Below, in pieces: positions 24,001-35,384 of a DNA stretch of 64,000 nucleotides; position 1 is the stretch's first letter; every line of letters starts with the position of its first letter. The notes beneath the pieces were generated by a model, which was not told the origin of the DNA, ran no database searches, and saw nothing but the letters and a program-made list of their open reading frames with translations. The DNA is from Closterium sp. NIES-65 (Eukaryota; Streptophyta; Zygnematophyceae; Desmidiales; Closteriaceae): positions 1 to 64,000 of the forward strand of contig CANXME010000561.1 of NCBI GenBank assembly GCA_948144175.1, written 5' to 3'. Position numbers and translations under genes: made by a program.

Positions 24001-26355
24001 TGGCTGAGCGGTTCAACCGGACCCTGCAGGAAGGTGCTCGCACTCTCCTTGGGCGTGCAGGGTTGCCGGATCCGTTTTGGGTGACTGCACTGCGGCAGGT
24101 CGCCCTTGTGAAGAACAGGGTGCTGGCAACTGTGGGGGACAAGCAATGGGTTCCCTACACCAAGTGGTATGGGAGTGCACCAGCAGTCAACATGCTGAGA
24201 GCCTTTGGCTGTATGGTGGTGTTTCATGTGCCTAAGGAGAAGAGGGGAAAACTGGAAGCTTCTGGGAGATGGGGTGTGCACTTGGGGCTTGCAAAGGATC
24301 ACAAGGGCTGGCTGATTTGGGACTTGACCAGCCAGCAGCTGACTGTGTCGAGGGATGTGAAGTTCCTTGAGTCCTTGTACTACAAGGAGTGGAAGCAGCA
24401 GCAGCAGAAGCTTCCCACTACAACCGCTGATCATTGAGGCTGATGAGGTGCAGCGGCCTTCGAGGCAAGTGCAGGTCACTGTCTCAGAGGAGGAGATTTC
24501 TGGGGTGACTGAGGATGGGGGAGAACCTGAGGTGGAGGAGCAGCAGCAGCAGCAGCAGCAGCAGCCGCAGCAGCAGCAGCAGCCACAGCAGCAGCAGCAA
24601 GGTGCTCCACAAGGTGCCGCGCGTCCGGCTGACCGTCCCCGGAGGGAAGTGCGCCCTCCTAACCGGCTGACCTATCCGAGCTTTGGCAAGCCAAAGGTGG
24701 TACGGGCTGGGAGTGTGGCTAAGCAGTGTGATGAGGATGAGATAGCACACTGCTACTGGGCAGCCGTCCCTGAGCCCAAGACGTTAGCCGAGGCATTGAG
24801 CGGGCCCGACGCTGAGAAGTGGAAGCAGAGTGTGAAGGAGGAGTATGACTCTCTGCTGGAGAATGAGACGTGGGAGCTGTGTGAGCTGCCACCTGGGAAG
24901 AAGGCCATTTCTTCTAAGCTGATCTTCAGGCATAAGTACGGACCCGATGGGGAGCTGACCCGCTACAAGTCAAGGCTTGTGGCTAAGGGGTTCCAACAGA
25001 CAAAGGGGAAGGATTTTGATGATATCTTTGCTCCTGTAGGGAAAGGCACTACACTGAGGACGATGTTGGCAATGGCTGCAAACCGTGGCTGGAAGATCAA
25101 GCAGATGGACATAATCACTGCATTCCTCAATGGAATCATTCTGGAGGAGCTGTACATGCTGCAGCCTGAGGGGTTGGATGATGGGAGCGGCAGGGTGTGC
25201 AGGCTCAAGAAGGCCATCTATGGCCTGAAGCAGGCTCCTCGCACATGGTACCACAAGCTGGAGGAGACACTGCTGGCCGGGGGGTTCAAGAAGAGCGAGT
25301 GTGATCACAGCCTGTTCCTGCTGCAAGAGAAGGAGCAGTTCCTCATGCTCCTGGTGTACGTGGACGACATCCTGCTCTTCTCTGAGTCGTCTGCAATGAT
25401 TGAACGTGTGGAGGAGATGCTGGAAATGCAGTTCAAGTGCTCCAAGATGGGAGATGTGAAGTACTACCTTGGGATGCATGTGGAGAGGGACCTTGACAAG
25501 GGAGTGTTGAGGTTGCACCAGAGAAAGTATTGTGAGGGGCTGGCTAAGAAGTATGGGCTGCAAGATGGAGGAAAGCCAGCCACCCCACTGCCTTCGGGGT
25601 TCACTGTGGAGCCCTGTGCTGATGAGGAGGTGGTGGGTGAGAGTGACAGGAAACTTCTTCATTCCATGGTTGGGGCACTCAACTATGCGGCTAACCACAC
25701 ACGGCCTGACATTGCCTTTGCAACATCTAGGCTTGCCAGTGTGGTTTCACGCCCCAGTCATGAGCAGCTGGAAGCGGCCAAGAGGTTGGTCCGCTATGTG
25801 AGCGCTACAGCGTCTGTGGGTCTGGAGTACAGTGCTGTGAGGCAAAGGCTGCAGAGGGGTGCAGCTGATTTGAGCAAGGGGGAGATGCGCCTGACTTGCT
25901 ACACCGACGCTAGCTTCAACTCTGTGAAGGCAGATGGCACCAGCATTGGAGGCTATGTGTGCCTCTTTGGAGGTGGTGCAGTGAGCTGGCGCAGCAAGAA
26001 GCAGAACGAGGTGGGGCTGTCCTCGTGTGAGACCGAGTACATGGCCCTTCATCATGGGGCAAAGGAGGTGGTGTGGCTGAGGCGTTTGTTGGAGGAAATC
26101 GGAGTGTGTCAGAGGGAGCCGACTGTGATTTTCTGTGACAATGAGTCGGCGGTGAAGCTTGCAAAGAATGCCTGTCTTCATGGCTTGACAAAGCACATCA
26201 GGCCAAAGTGGCATTGGACAAGGAGGCTCCTGGACAAGGAGGTGCGGCTGGAGATTGTGAAGACCCATCAGCAGGCGGCTGACATTCTCACCAAATGCCT
26301 GGCAGAACCTGAGCATTGGAAGGGCATGAAGCTTGCTGGGATGAGTGTGCATTGA
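21005..26355 (+). pseudogene. gag-pol region of element C, interrupted
   Basis: Copia Gag-Pol. The Gag start is the ATG at 21005. Visible parts in order are a Gag capsid-like region, an RGG/GRG-rich tract (about 21670-21740), a CCHC zinc knuckle (CWYCKKAGHPWFKC, about 21800-21842), aspartic protease (WVIDSGCTSH, about 22050), the integrase zinc-binding segment (about 22625-22745) and catalytic core split by the nested LTR, a Gln-rich CAG-repeat linker (about 24540-24600), RT with YVDD (about 25357) and RNase H to 26355. It is closely similar to the whole frame of element E. It is interrupted in about two places, so not a working single polyprotein. Confidence 0.92.
22949..23826 (+). mobile_element. 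nested solo LTR of family 2 inside element C
   Basis: 878 bp, TGTTATG...CTAACA, flanked by a perfect 5-bp duplication CGGCT (22944-22948 and 23827-23831) of element C integrase sequence. It is closest to the LTRs of element E rather than to those of its host element C. It has no internal region, so an insertion was followed by LTR-LTR recombination. Confidence 0.95.
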
Positions 26356-26400
26356 GAGTGCATGCTTGAGCTATGGAATGTGGGATGATGGTTGGCAGCC

Positions 26401-26410
26401 AGAGGGGGAG
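26401..26410 (+). other. polypurine tract (element C)
   Basis: AGAGGGGGAG two bases upstream of the 3' LTR, conserved in elements D and E. Confidence 0.85.
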
Positions 26411-26412
26411 TT

Positions 26413-27279
26413 TGTTATGTGATGCTATCATTTGCATTCACGTCTGTCTGCCTCCCATCATGTGTTCGTGCGTTGCATGTGTGAAATGAGCGTGCGCAAG
26501 AATTTGTGTTTTCTGTGGTTTGGATTTTCTGAGTGTGTGTGAATGTTATTTGGCTTGAGCAGATATCTGAAGTGACTCCACTGCTCAAGAGCTTTCCGAC
26601 GAACCAAGAATCACTTCAATCGGAGCACGAACAAGAAAGTTACGAACGTTGGAGTTCGTATGCTTTTGATATTTGGTTGTGGTGACCATGGAGAGTTGTG
26701 GGGTTGACTCAATAAGGGGTACAGACTTTTGGGGGTTGGGAAACTCGTCACTACTACTGTAGTTGCTGCCAATTGGTTGGGAGAAACCAAACCAGGTTGG
26801 CAAGTGTGGCCAAGTTGGGTTGAGGTGGATTGTGGAGGTTGGGATAGTGACAAAGGTCAAAGTTGGGTTGCCTATGGGGAAAGGAATTGTGTGGCATGGA
26901 GTTTTCTTTGGTTGGGGACTCCTTGGGACCTTCCCTCTCGTCCTCCTCTTTCCTCCTACCTGGTTTAGTGCTACTCTAACTCGCTTGTGTGCAACTCTTG
27001 TGAACTTGTGAAACTATTGTGAGTGAATTTAATTTCTATGTGGCAGCATACCCCCTGGTGCGCCGAGAAGCATAACTCGAGATTTACTCCACTTTTCGAT
27101 ACGATTCAAATTGGGAATGATAGCCACAAACAAGGGCTATAACATACTCGAGTTTGACGGTGCACTTTTCGTCGACAACGTTTCTTGTGAAGTCGCGGTT
27201 TCTGTCCAGAATTTCAAGCCAACGATTTTGAGAAATTTAGGCTCCTAATCTTCACAGACTCGATCCTTAGTCTCTAACA
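26413..27279 (+). repeat. 3' LTR of element C
   Basis: 867 bp, TGTTATG...CTCTAACA, highly similar to 19889-20768 and followed by target duplication ATGAG and satellite. Confidence 0.95.
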
Positions 27280-27549
27280 ATGAGAGTGGGTGAGAGGGAA
27301 TGAGAGCGTATGAGAGTGGGTGAGAGGGAATGAGAGCGTATGAGAGTGGGCGAGAGGGAATGAGAGCGTATGAGTGTGGGTGAGAGGGAATGAGAGCGTA
27401 TGAGAGTGGATGAGAGGGAATGAGAGCGTAAGAGAGTGGGTGAGAGAGAATGAGAGTGTATGACAGTGGGTGAGAGGGAATGAGAGCGTGAGAGAGTGGG
27501 TGAGAGGGAATGAGAGCGTGAGAGAGTGGGTGAGAGGGAAGGAGAGTGT

Positions 27550-27650
27550 GTGAGAGGGGATGAGAGGGGATGAGAGGGGATGGGAGGGGTTGAGAGCGGA
27601 TGAGATTGGATGAGAGTGGATGAGAGCGTATGAGAGAGTATGAGAGTGGT
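27550..27650 (+). repeat. decamer patch in satellite
   Basis: Consecutive 10-mers of the form GATGAGAGGG, GATGGGAGGG, GTTGAGAGCG, GATGAGATTG and GATGAGAGTG replace the normal 30-bp pattern. Similar patches start near 30761, 31411 and 32571. They expose a 10-bp base period. Confidence 0.8.
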
Positions 27651-30399
27651 TGAGAGGGAATGAGAGAGTATGAGAGTGGGTGAGAGGGAATGAGAGGGTA
27701 TGAGAGTGGGTGAGAGGGAATGAGAGCGTGAGAGAGTGGGTGAGAGGGAATGAGAGCGTATGAGAGTGGGTGAGAGGGAATGAGAGCGTATGAGAGTGGG
27801 TGAGAGGGAATGAGAGGGTATGAGAGTGGGTGAGAGGGAATGAGAGCGTATGAGTGTGGGTGGGAGGGAATGAGAGCGTATGAGAGTGGGTGAGAGGGAA
27901 TGAGAGCGTATGGGAGTGGGTGAGAGGGAATGAGAGCGTATGAGAGTGGGTGAGAGGGAATGAGAGCGTATGAGAGTGGGTGAGAGGGAATGAGAGCGTA
28001 TGAGAGTGGGTGAGAGGGAATGAGAGCGTTTGAGAGTGGGTGAGAGGGAATGAGAGCGTATGAGAGTGGGTTAGAGGGAATGAGAGCATATGAGAGTGGG
28101 TGAGAGGGAATGAGAGCGTATGAGAGTGCGTGAGGGAGAATGAGAGGGCATGAGAGTGGGTGAGAGGGAATGAGAGCATATGAGAGTGGGTGAGAGGGAA
28201 TGAGAGCGTATGAGAGTGGGTGAGAGGGAATGAGAGCGTATGAGAGTGGGCGAGAGGGAATGAGAGCGTATGAGTGTGGGTGAGAGGGAATGAGAGCGTA
28301 TGAGAGGGGGTCAGAGGGAACGAGAGTGTATGAGAGTGAGTGAGAGGGAAAAAAAGCGTAAGAGAGTGGGTGAGAGGGAATGAGAGGGTATGAGAGTGGG
28401 TGAGAGGGAATGAGAGCGTATGAGTGTGGGTGGGAGAGAATGAGAGCGTATGAGAGTGGGTGAGAGGGAATGAGAGCGAAAGAGAGTGGGTGAGAGAGAA
28501 AGAGAGGGTATGACAGTGGGTCAGAGGGAATGAGAGCGTGAGAGAGTGGGTGAGAGGGAATGAGAGCGTGAGAGAGTGGGTGAGAGGGAATGAGAGGGTA
28601 TGAGAGTGGATGAGAGGAAATGAGAGCGTATGAGAGTGGGTGAGAGGGCATGAGAGCGTATGAGAGTGGTTGAGAGGGAATGAGAGCGTATGAGAGTGGA
28701 TGAGAGGGAATGAGAGCGTATGAGAGTGGGTAAGAGGGAATGAGAGCGTATGAGAGTGGGTGAGAGGGAATGAGAGCGTGAGAGAGTGGGTGAGAGGGAA
28801 TGAGAGCGTATGAGAGTGGGTGAGAGGGAATGAGAGCGTATGAGAGTGGGTGAGAGGGAATGAGAGCGTATGAGAGTGGGTGAGAGGGAATGAGAGCGTA
28901 TGAGAGTGGGTGAGAGGGAATGAGAGCGTATGAGAGTGGGCGAGAGGGAATGAGAGCGTATGAGAGTGGGTGAGAGGGAATGAGAGCGTATCAGAATGGG
29001 TTAGAGGGAATGAGAGTGTATGAGGGTGGGTGAGAGGGAATGAGAGCGTAAGAGAGTGGGTGAGAGGGAATGAGAGGGTATGAGAGTGGGTGAGAGGGAA
29101 TGAGAGCGTATCAGTGTGGGTGGGAGGGAATGAGAGCGTATGAGATTGGGTGAGAGGGAATGAGAGGGTATGAGAGTGGGTGAGAGGGACGGAGAGCGTA
29201 TGAGATTGGGTGAGAGGGAACGAGAGCGTGAGAGAGTGGGTGAGAGGGAATGAGAGGGTATGAGAGTGGATGAGAGGAAATGAGAGCGTATGAGAGTGGG
29301 TGAGAGGGAATGAGAGCGTATGAGAGTGGTTGAGAGGGAATGAGAGCGTATGAGAGTGGGTGAGAGGGAATGAGAGCGTATGAGAGTGGGTGAGAGGGAA
29401 TGAGAGCGTATGAGAGTGGGTGAGAGGGAATGAGAGCGTATAAGAGTGGGTGAGAGGGAATGAGAGCGTATGAGAATGGGCGAGAGGGAATGAGAGCGTA
29501 TGAGAGTGGGTGAGAGGGAATGAGAGCGTATCAGAATGGGTTAGAGGGAATGAGAGTGTATGAGAGTGGGTGAGAGGGAATGAGAGCGTAAGAGAGTGGA
29601 TGAGGAGAGTTTGAGAGGGTATGAGAGTGGGTGAGAGGGAATGAGAGCGTATGAGAGTGGGTGAGAGGGAATGAGAGAGTATGAGAGTGGGTGAGAGGGA
29701 ATGAGAGCGTATGAGAGTGGTTGAGAGGGAATGAGAGCGTATGAGAGTAGGTGAGAGGGAATGAGAGCGTATGAGAGTGGGTGAGAGGGAATGAGAGCGT
29801 ATGAGAGTGGGTGAGAGGGAATGAGAGCGTGAGAGAGTGGGTGAGAGGGAATGAGAGCGTCTGAGTGTGGGTGGGAGGGAATGAGAGCGTATGAGAGTGG
29901 GTGAGAGGGACTGAGAGCGTATGAGAGTGGGTGAGAGGGCATGAGAGCGTATGAGAGTGGGTGAGAAGGAATGAGAGCGTGAGAGAGTGGGTGAGATGGA
30001 ATGAGAGCGTATAAGAGTGGGTGAGAGGGAATGAGAGCGTATGAGAGTGGGTGAGAGGGAATGAGAGGGTATGAGAGTGGGTGAGAGGGAATGAGAGCGT
30101 ATGAGAGTGGGTGAGAGGGAATGAGAGCGTATGAGAGTGGGTGAGAGGGAATGAGAGCGTATGAGAGTGGGTGAGAGGGAATGAGAGCGTATGAGAGTGG
30201 GTGAGAGGGAATGAGAGCGTTTGAGAGTGGGTGAGAGGGAATGAGAGCGTATGAGAGTGGGTTAGAGGGAATGAGAGCATATGAGAGTGGGTGACAGGGA
30301 ATAAGAGCCTATGAGAGTGGGTGAGAGGGAATGAGAGCGTATGAGAGTGGGTGAGAGGGAATGAGAGCGTATGAGAGTGGGTGAGAGGGAATGAGAGCG

Positions 30400-31700
30400 T
30401 ATGAGAGTGGGCGAGAGGGAATGTGAGCGTATGAGTGTGGGTGAGAGGGAATGAGAGCGTATGAGAGTGGGTCAGAGGGAATGAGAGTGCATGAGAGTGA
30501 GTGAGAGGGAATAAGAGCGAAAGAGAGTGGGTGAGAGGGAATGAGAGGGTATGAGAGTGGGTGAGAGGGAATGAGAGTGTATGAGTGTGGGTGGGACGGA
30601 ATGAGAGCGTATGAGAGTGGATGAGAGGGAATGAGAGCGTAAGAGAGTGGGTGAGAGGGAATGAGAGTGTATGACAGTGGTTGAGAGGGAATTAGAGCGT
30701 GAGAGAGTGGGTGAGAGGGAATGAGAGCATGAGAGAGTGGGTGAGAGGGAATGAGAGTGTGTGAGAGGGGATGAGAGGGGATGGGAGGGGTTGAGAGCGG
30801 ATGAGATTGGATGAGAGTGGATGAGAGCGTATGAGAGAGTATGAGAGTGGTTGAGAGGGAATGAGAGAGTATGAGAGTGGGTGAGAGGGAATGAGAGCAT
30901 ATGAGAGTGGTTGAGAGGGAACGAGAGCGTATGAGAGTGGGTGAGAGGGAATGAGAGCGTATGAGAGTGGGTTAGAGGGAATGAGAGCGTATGAGAGTGG
31001 GTGAGATGGAATGAGAGCGTGAGAGAGTGGGTGAGAGGGAATGAGAGCGTATGAGAGTGGGCGAGAGGGAATGTGAGCGTATGAGTGTGGGTGAGAGGGA
31101 ATGAGAGCGTATGAGAGTGGGTCAGAGGGAATGAGAGTGCATGAGAGTGAGTGAGAGGGAATAAGAGCGAAAGAGAGTGGGTGAGAGGGAATGAGAGGGT
31201 ATGAGAGTGGGTGAGAGGGAATGAGAGTGTATGAGTGTGGGTGGGACGGAATGAGAGCGTATGAGAGTGGATGAGAGGGAATGAGAGCGTAAGAGAGTGG
31301 GTGAGAGGGAATGAGAGTGTATGACAGTGGTTGAGAGGGAATTAGAGCGTGAGAGAGTGGGTGAGAGGGAATGAGAGCATGAGAGAGTGGGTGAGAGGGA
31401 ATGAGAGTGTGTGAGAGGGGATGAGAGGGGATGGGAGGGGTTGAGAGCGGATGAGATTGGATGAGAGTGGATGAGAGCGTATGAGAGAGAATGAGAGTGG
31501 TTGAGAGGGAATGAGAGAGTATGAGAGTGGGTGAGAGGGAATGAGAGCATATGAGAGTGGTTGAGAGGGAACGAGAGCGTATGAGAGTGGGTGAGAGGGA
31601 ATGAGAGCGTATGAGAGTGGGTTAGAGGGAATGAGAGCGTATGAGAGTGGGTGAGATGGAATGAGAGCGTGAGAGAGTGGGTGAGAGGGAATGAGAGCGT
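30400..31700 (+). repeat. 650-bp tandem duplication in satellite
   Basis: Rare variants recur 650 bp apart: ATGTGAGCGT at 30421 and 31071, ATAAGAGCGA at 30511 and 31161, and the decamer patch at 30761 and 31411. 650 is a multiple of 10 but not of 30, so the copies are out of 30-bp register and in decamer register. Confidence 0.87.
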
Positions 31701-34377
31701 CTGAGTGTGGGTGGGAGGGAATGAGAGCGTATGAGAGTGGGTGAGAGGGAATGAGAGCGTATGAGAGTGGGTGAGAGGGAATGAGAGCGTATGAGAGTGG
31801 GTGAGAAGGAATGAGAGCGTGAGAGAGTGGGTGAGAGGGAATGAGAGCGTTTCAGAGTGGGTGAGAGGGAATGAGAGCGTCTGAGAATGGGTGAGAGGGA
31901 ATGAGAGGGTATGAGAGTGGGTTAGAGGGAATGAGAGCGTATGACTGTGGGTGGGAGGGAATGAGAGCGTATAAAAGTGGGTGAGAGGGAATGAGAGCGT
32001 ATGAGAGTGGGTGAGAGGGAATGAGAGCGTATGAGAGTGGGTGAGAGGGAATGAGAGCGTATGAGAGTGGGTGAGAGGGAGTGAGAGCGTATGAGAGTGG
32101 GTGAGAGGGAATGAGAGCGTTTGAGAGTGGGTGAGAGGGAATGAGAGCGTATGAGAGTGGGTTAGAGGGAATGAGAGCATATGAGAGTGGGTGAGAGGGA
32201 ATGAGAGCGTATGAGAGTGGGTGAGAGGGAATGAGAGCGTATGAGAGTGGGTGAGAGGGAATGAGAGCGTATGAGAGTGGGCGAGAGGGAATGAGAGCGT
32301 ATGAGTGTGGGTGAGAGGGAATGAGAGCGTATGAGAGTGGGTCAGAGGGAATGAGAGTGCATGAGAGTGAGTGAGAGGGAATAAGAGCGTAAGAGAGTGG
32401 GTGAGAGGGAATGAGAGGGTATGAGAGTGGGTGAGAGGGAATGAGAGTGTATGAGTGTGGGTGGGACGGAATGAGAGCGTATGAGAGTGGATGAGAGGGA
32501 ATGAGAGCGTGAGAGAGTGGGTGAGAGGGAATGAGAGCGTGAGAGATTGGGTGAGAGGGAATGAGAGTGTGTGAGAGGGGATGAGAGGGGATGAGAGGGG
32601 ATGGGAGGGGTTGAGAGCGGGTGAGATTGGATGAGAGTGGATGAGAGCGTATGAGAGAGTATGAGAGTGGTTGAGAGGGAATGAGAGAGTATAAGAGTGG
32701 GTGAGAGGGAATGAGAGGATATGAGAGTGGGTGAGAGGGAATGAGAGCGTGAGAGAGTGGGTGAGAGGGAATGAGAGCGTATGAGAGTGGGTGAGAGGGA
32801 ATGAGAGCGTATGAGAGTGGGTGAGAGGGAATGAGAGGGTATGAGAGTGGGTGAGAGGGAATGAGAGCGTATGAGTGTGGGTGGGAGGGAATGAGAGCGT
32901 ATGAGAGTGGGTGAGAGGGAATGAGAGCGTATGGGAGTGGGTGAGAGGGAATGAGAGCGTATGAGAGTGGGTGAGAGGGAATGAGAGCGTATGAGAGTGG
33001 GTGAGAGGGAATGAGAGCGTATGAGAGTGGGTGAGAGGGAATGAGAGCGTTTGATGGTGGGTGAGAGGGAATGAGAGCGTATGAGAGTGGGTTAGAGGGA
33101 ATGAGAGCATATGAGAGTGGGTGAGAAGGAATAAGAGCGTATGAGAGTGGGTGAGAGGGAATGAGAGCGTATGAGAGTGCGTGAGGGAGAATGAGAGGGC
33201 ATGAGAGTGGGTGAGAGGGAATGAGAGCGTATGAGAGTGGGTGAGAGGGAATGAGAGCGTATGAGAGTGGGTGAGAGGGAATGAGAGCGTATGAGAGTGG
33301 GCGAGAGGGAATGAGAGCGTATGAGTGTGGGTGAGAGGGAATAAGAGCGTATGAGAGGGGGTCAGAGGGAATGAGAGTGTATGAGAGTGAGTGAGAGGGA
33401 AAAAAAGCGTAAGAGAGTGGGTGAGAGGGAATGAGAGGGTATGAGAGTGGGTGAGAGGGAATGAGAGCGTATGAGTGTGGGTGGGAGAGAATGAGAGCGT
33501 ATGAGAGTGGGTGAGAGGGAATGAGAGCGAAAGAGAGTGGGTGAGAGGGAAAGAGAGGGTATGACAGTTGGTCAGAGGGAATGAGAGCGTGAGAGAGTGG
33601 GTGAGAGGGAATGAGAGCGTGAGAGAGTGGGTGAGAGGGAATGAGAGGGTATGAGAGTGGATGAGAGGAAATGAGAGCGTATGAGAGTGGGTGAGAGGGC
33701 ATGAGAGCGTATGAGAGTGGTTGAGAGGGAATGAGAGCGTATGAGAGTGGATGAGAGGGAATGAGAGCGTATGAGAGTGGGTTAGAGGGAATGAGAGCGT
33801 ATGAGAGTGGGTGAGAGGGAATGAGAGCGTGAGAGAGTGGGTGAGAGGGAATGAGAGCGTATGAGAGTGGGTGAGAGGGAATGAGAGCGTATGAGAGTGG
33901 GTGAGAGGGCATGAGAGCGTATGAGAGTGGGTGAGAAGGAATGAGAGCGTGAGAGAGTGGGTGAGATGGAATGAGAGCGTATGAGAGTTGGTAAGAGGGA
34001 ATGAGAGCGTATGAGAGTGGGTGAGAGGGAATGAGAGCGTTTGAGAGTGGGTGAGAGGAAATGAGAGCGTATGAGAGTGGGTTAGAGGGAATGAGAGCAT
34101 ATGAGAGTGGGTGACAGGGAATAAGAGCCTATGAGAGTGGGTGAGAGGGAATGAGAGCGTATGAGAGTGGGTGAGAGGGAATGAGAGCGTATGAGAGTGG
34201 GTGAGAGGGAATGAGAGCGTATGAGAGTGGGCGAGAGGGAATGAGAGCGTATGAGTGTGGGTGAGAGGGAATGAGAGCGTATGAGAATGGGTTAGAGGGA
34301 ATGAGAGTGTATGAGAGTGGGTGAGAGGGAATGAGAGCGTAAGAGAGTGGGTGAGAGGGAATGAGAGGGTATGAGAG

Positions 34378-34382
34378 TGGGT
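34378..34382. repeat. target site duplication, left of copy B (TGGGT)
   Basis: TGGGT here and at 42313-42317. Removing copy B and one TGGGT restores a normal satellite unit in phase. Confidence 0.93.
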
Positions 34383-35255
34383 TGCGGAGATTCACTTTAC
34401 AACGGCAGTGAGCTAGACTACAGGGTTGGCACGAACTACTAGAGGTGATCTCAGCTTTGCTTGGTTCCTTAGTGCTTGCACATTCACAGGAGAAATTGGC
34501 AAGAGTTTCCACTAGCAAAGTTGGAATTACAGAATTGAATCAAAGAAGCAATGACAACGATGACTACATCAGGCACCTAGCAACCCTGGAGCTAGCCTGG
34601 TCGACTGCCAGCGCAGCTCGGTCGACCGCCTGCCAGCATTGCGTAGAGGAGCCGCGCCAGCACTGCAGAAGGGCGACCTGCCAACAAAGCAGGTCGACGG
34701 CGTGCCCCGTAGAACACAGCAGTGCGCGCGCTCGCAGGTGTGCGCAGACCATTGGTCCAACTTGCCTCGTTGGGCATTCGTCGGCTGTTGTCTGCGCCTG
34801 ACGAGCCACATCGGCCCCTGGTGCTCTGGTCGACTCCCAGGTGCCTCCCGTCGACCACTGGGTCTCTCTGGTCGACCGCCGGATGCTCCTGGTCGACCAC
34901 ACCTCCCGTCAAGCTACCCCTTGGTCGACGGACCCCTTCCGTCGACGAGAACTGCTCCGTCGACCTCCCGGTCGAACTGCAGTTCCACGGGATGCTCCGT
35001 AGACCTCCCTGTCGAACTGTAGGTCGACGGACTGCTTCGTCGACCTCCCGGACGGCTCACCCGTTGCCCAGGCCAGTCAGTTGCAGCTGTCGAGCATCCT
35101 GGTCGACAGCAACACCACAGCGGTCCGCTGCCGCTCGACGTAACCTGTCGAGCAGCTATCCCACTGTGAACAGTCGGCTGCTACTCCCGTGCATCCGACC
35201 AAGTCGTCGGCGTTGCCCAAGCGAGGGCGGGGCCAACACTCCATTCCCGTTAACA
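34383..35255 (-). repeat. 3' LTR of family 1 copy B
   Basis: 873 bp; on the minus strand TGTTAACG...CTCCGCA. GTCGAC palindromes at 34829, 34850, 34871 and 34892 are exactly 21 bp apart. Confidence 0.94.
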
Positions 35256-35265
35256 CTCCCCTGCC
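35256..35265 (-). other. polypurine tract (copy B)
   Basis: On the minus strand GGCAGGGGAG, immediately before the 3' LTR, identical to copy A. Confidence 0.7.
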
Positions 35266-35384
35266 GCGCTCACGCTTGGGCCTCCAGCCCACACGGCAGT
35301 ACTCCACGCAGAAAGCTCGTCCTCGGCGTGCACCCCATACGCAGCACGCCGTCACTGCACCAGCCGTGCAGAAGGGCACGGCAC

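Larger units (their letters stand above)
19889..27279 (+). mobile_element. Ty1/copia retrotransposon, family 2, element C, with nested solo LTR
   Basis: Parts: 5' LTR 19889-20768, initiator-Met primer site 20771-20782, leader with a short upstream ORF, Gag from 21005, protease, integrase, RT and RNase H to 26355, purine tract 26401-26410, 3' LTR 26413-27279. The target duplication ATGAG lies in the satellite on both sides. A second family 2 LTR (22949-23826) is inserted in the integrase part with its own target duplication. The element has about two breaks, one of them that insertion. Its LTRs are close to identical, so the insertion is fairly recent. Confidence 0.96.
27280..34382 (+). repeat. 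30-bp satellite array, block 3
   Basis: About 237 units, same orientation. This block is less regular than block 2: it contains patches of plain decamers (near 27550, 30761, 31411 and 32571), an irregular 1-bp register shift near 29606, and a segment around 27540-28740 that recurs near 32570-33790 (offset about 5.02-5.05 kb). Long minus-strand open frames here have no non-repetitive content. Confidence 0.96.

Noticed and set aside
24484-24750. Leu-rich minus-strand frames opposite the Gln linker
   Set aside because: They are antisense shadows of CAG repeats in the pol region.
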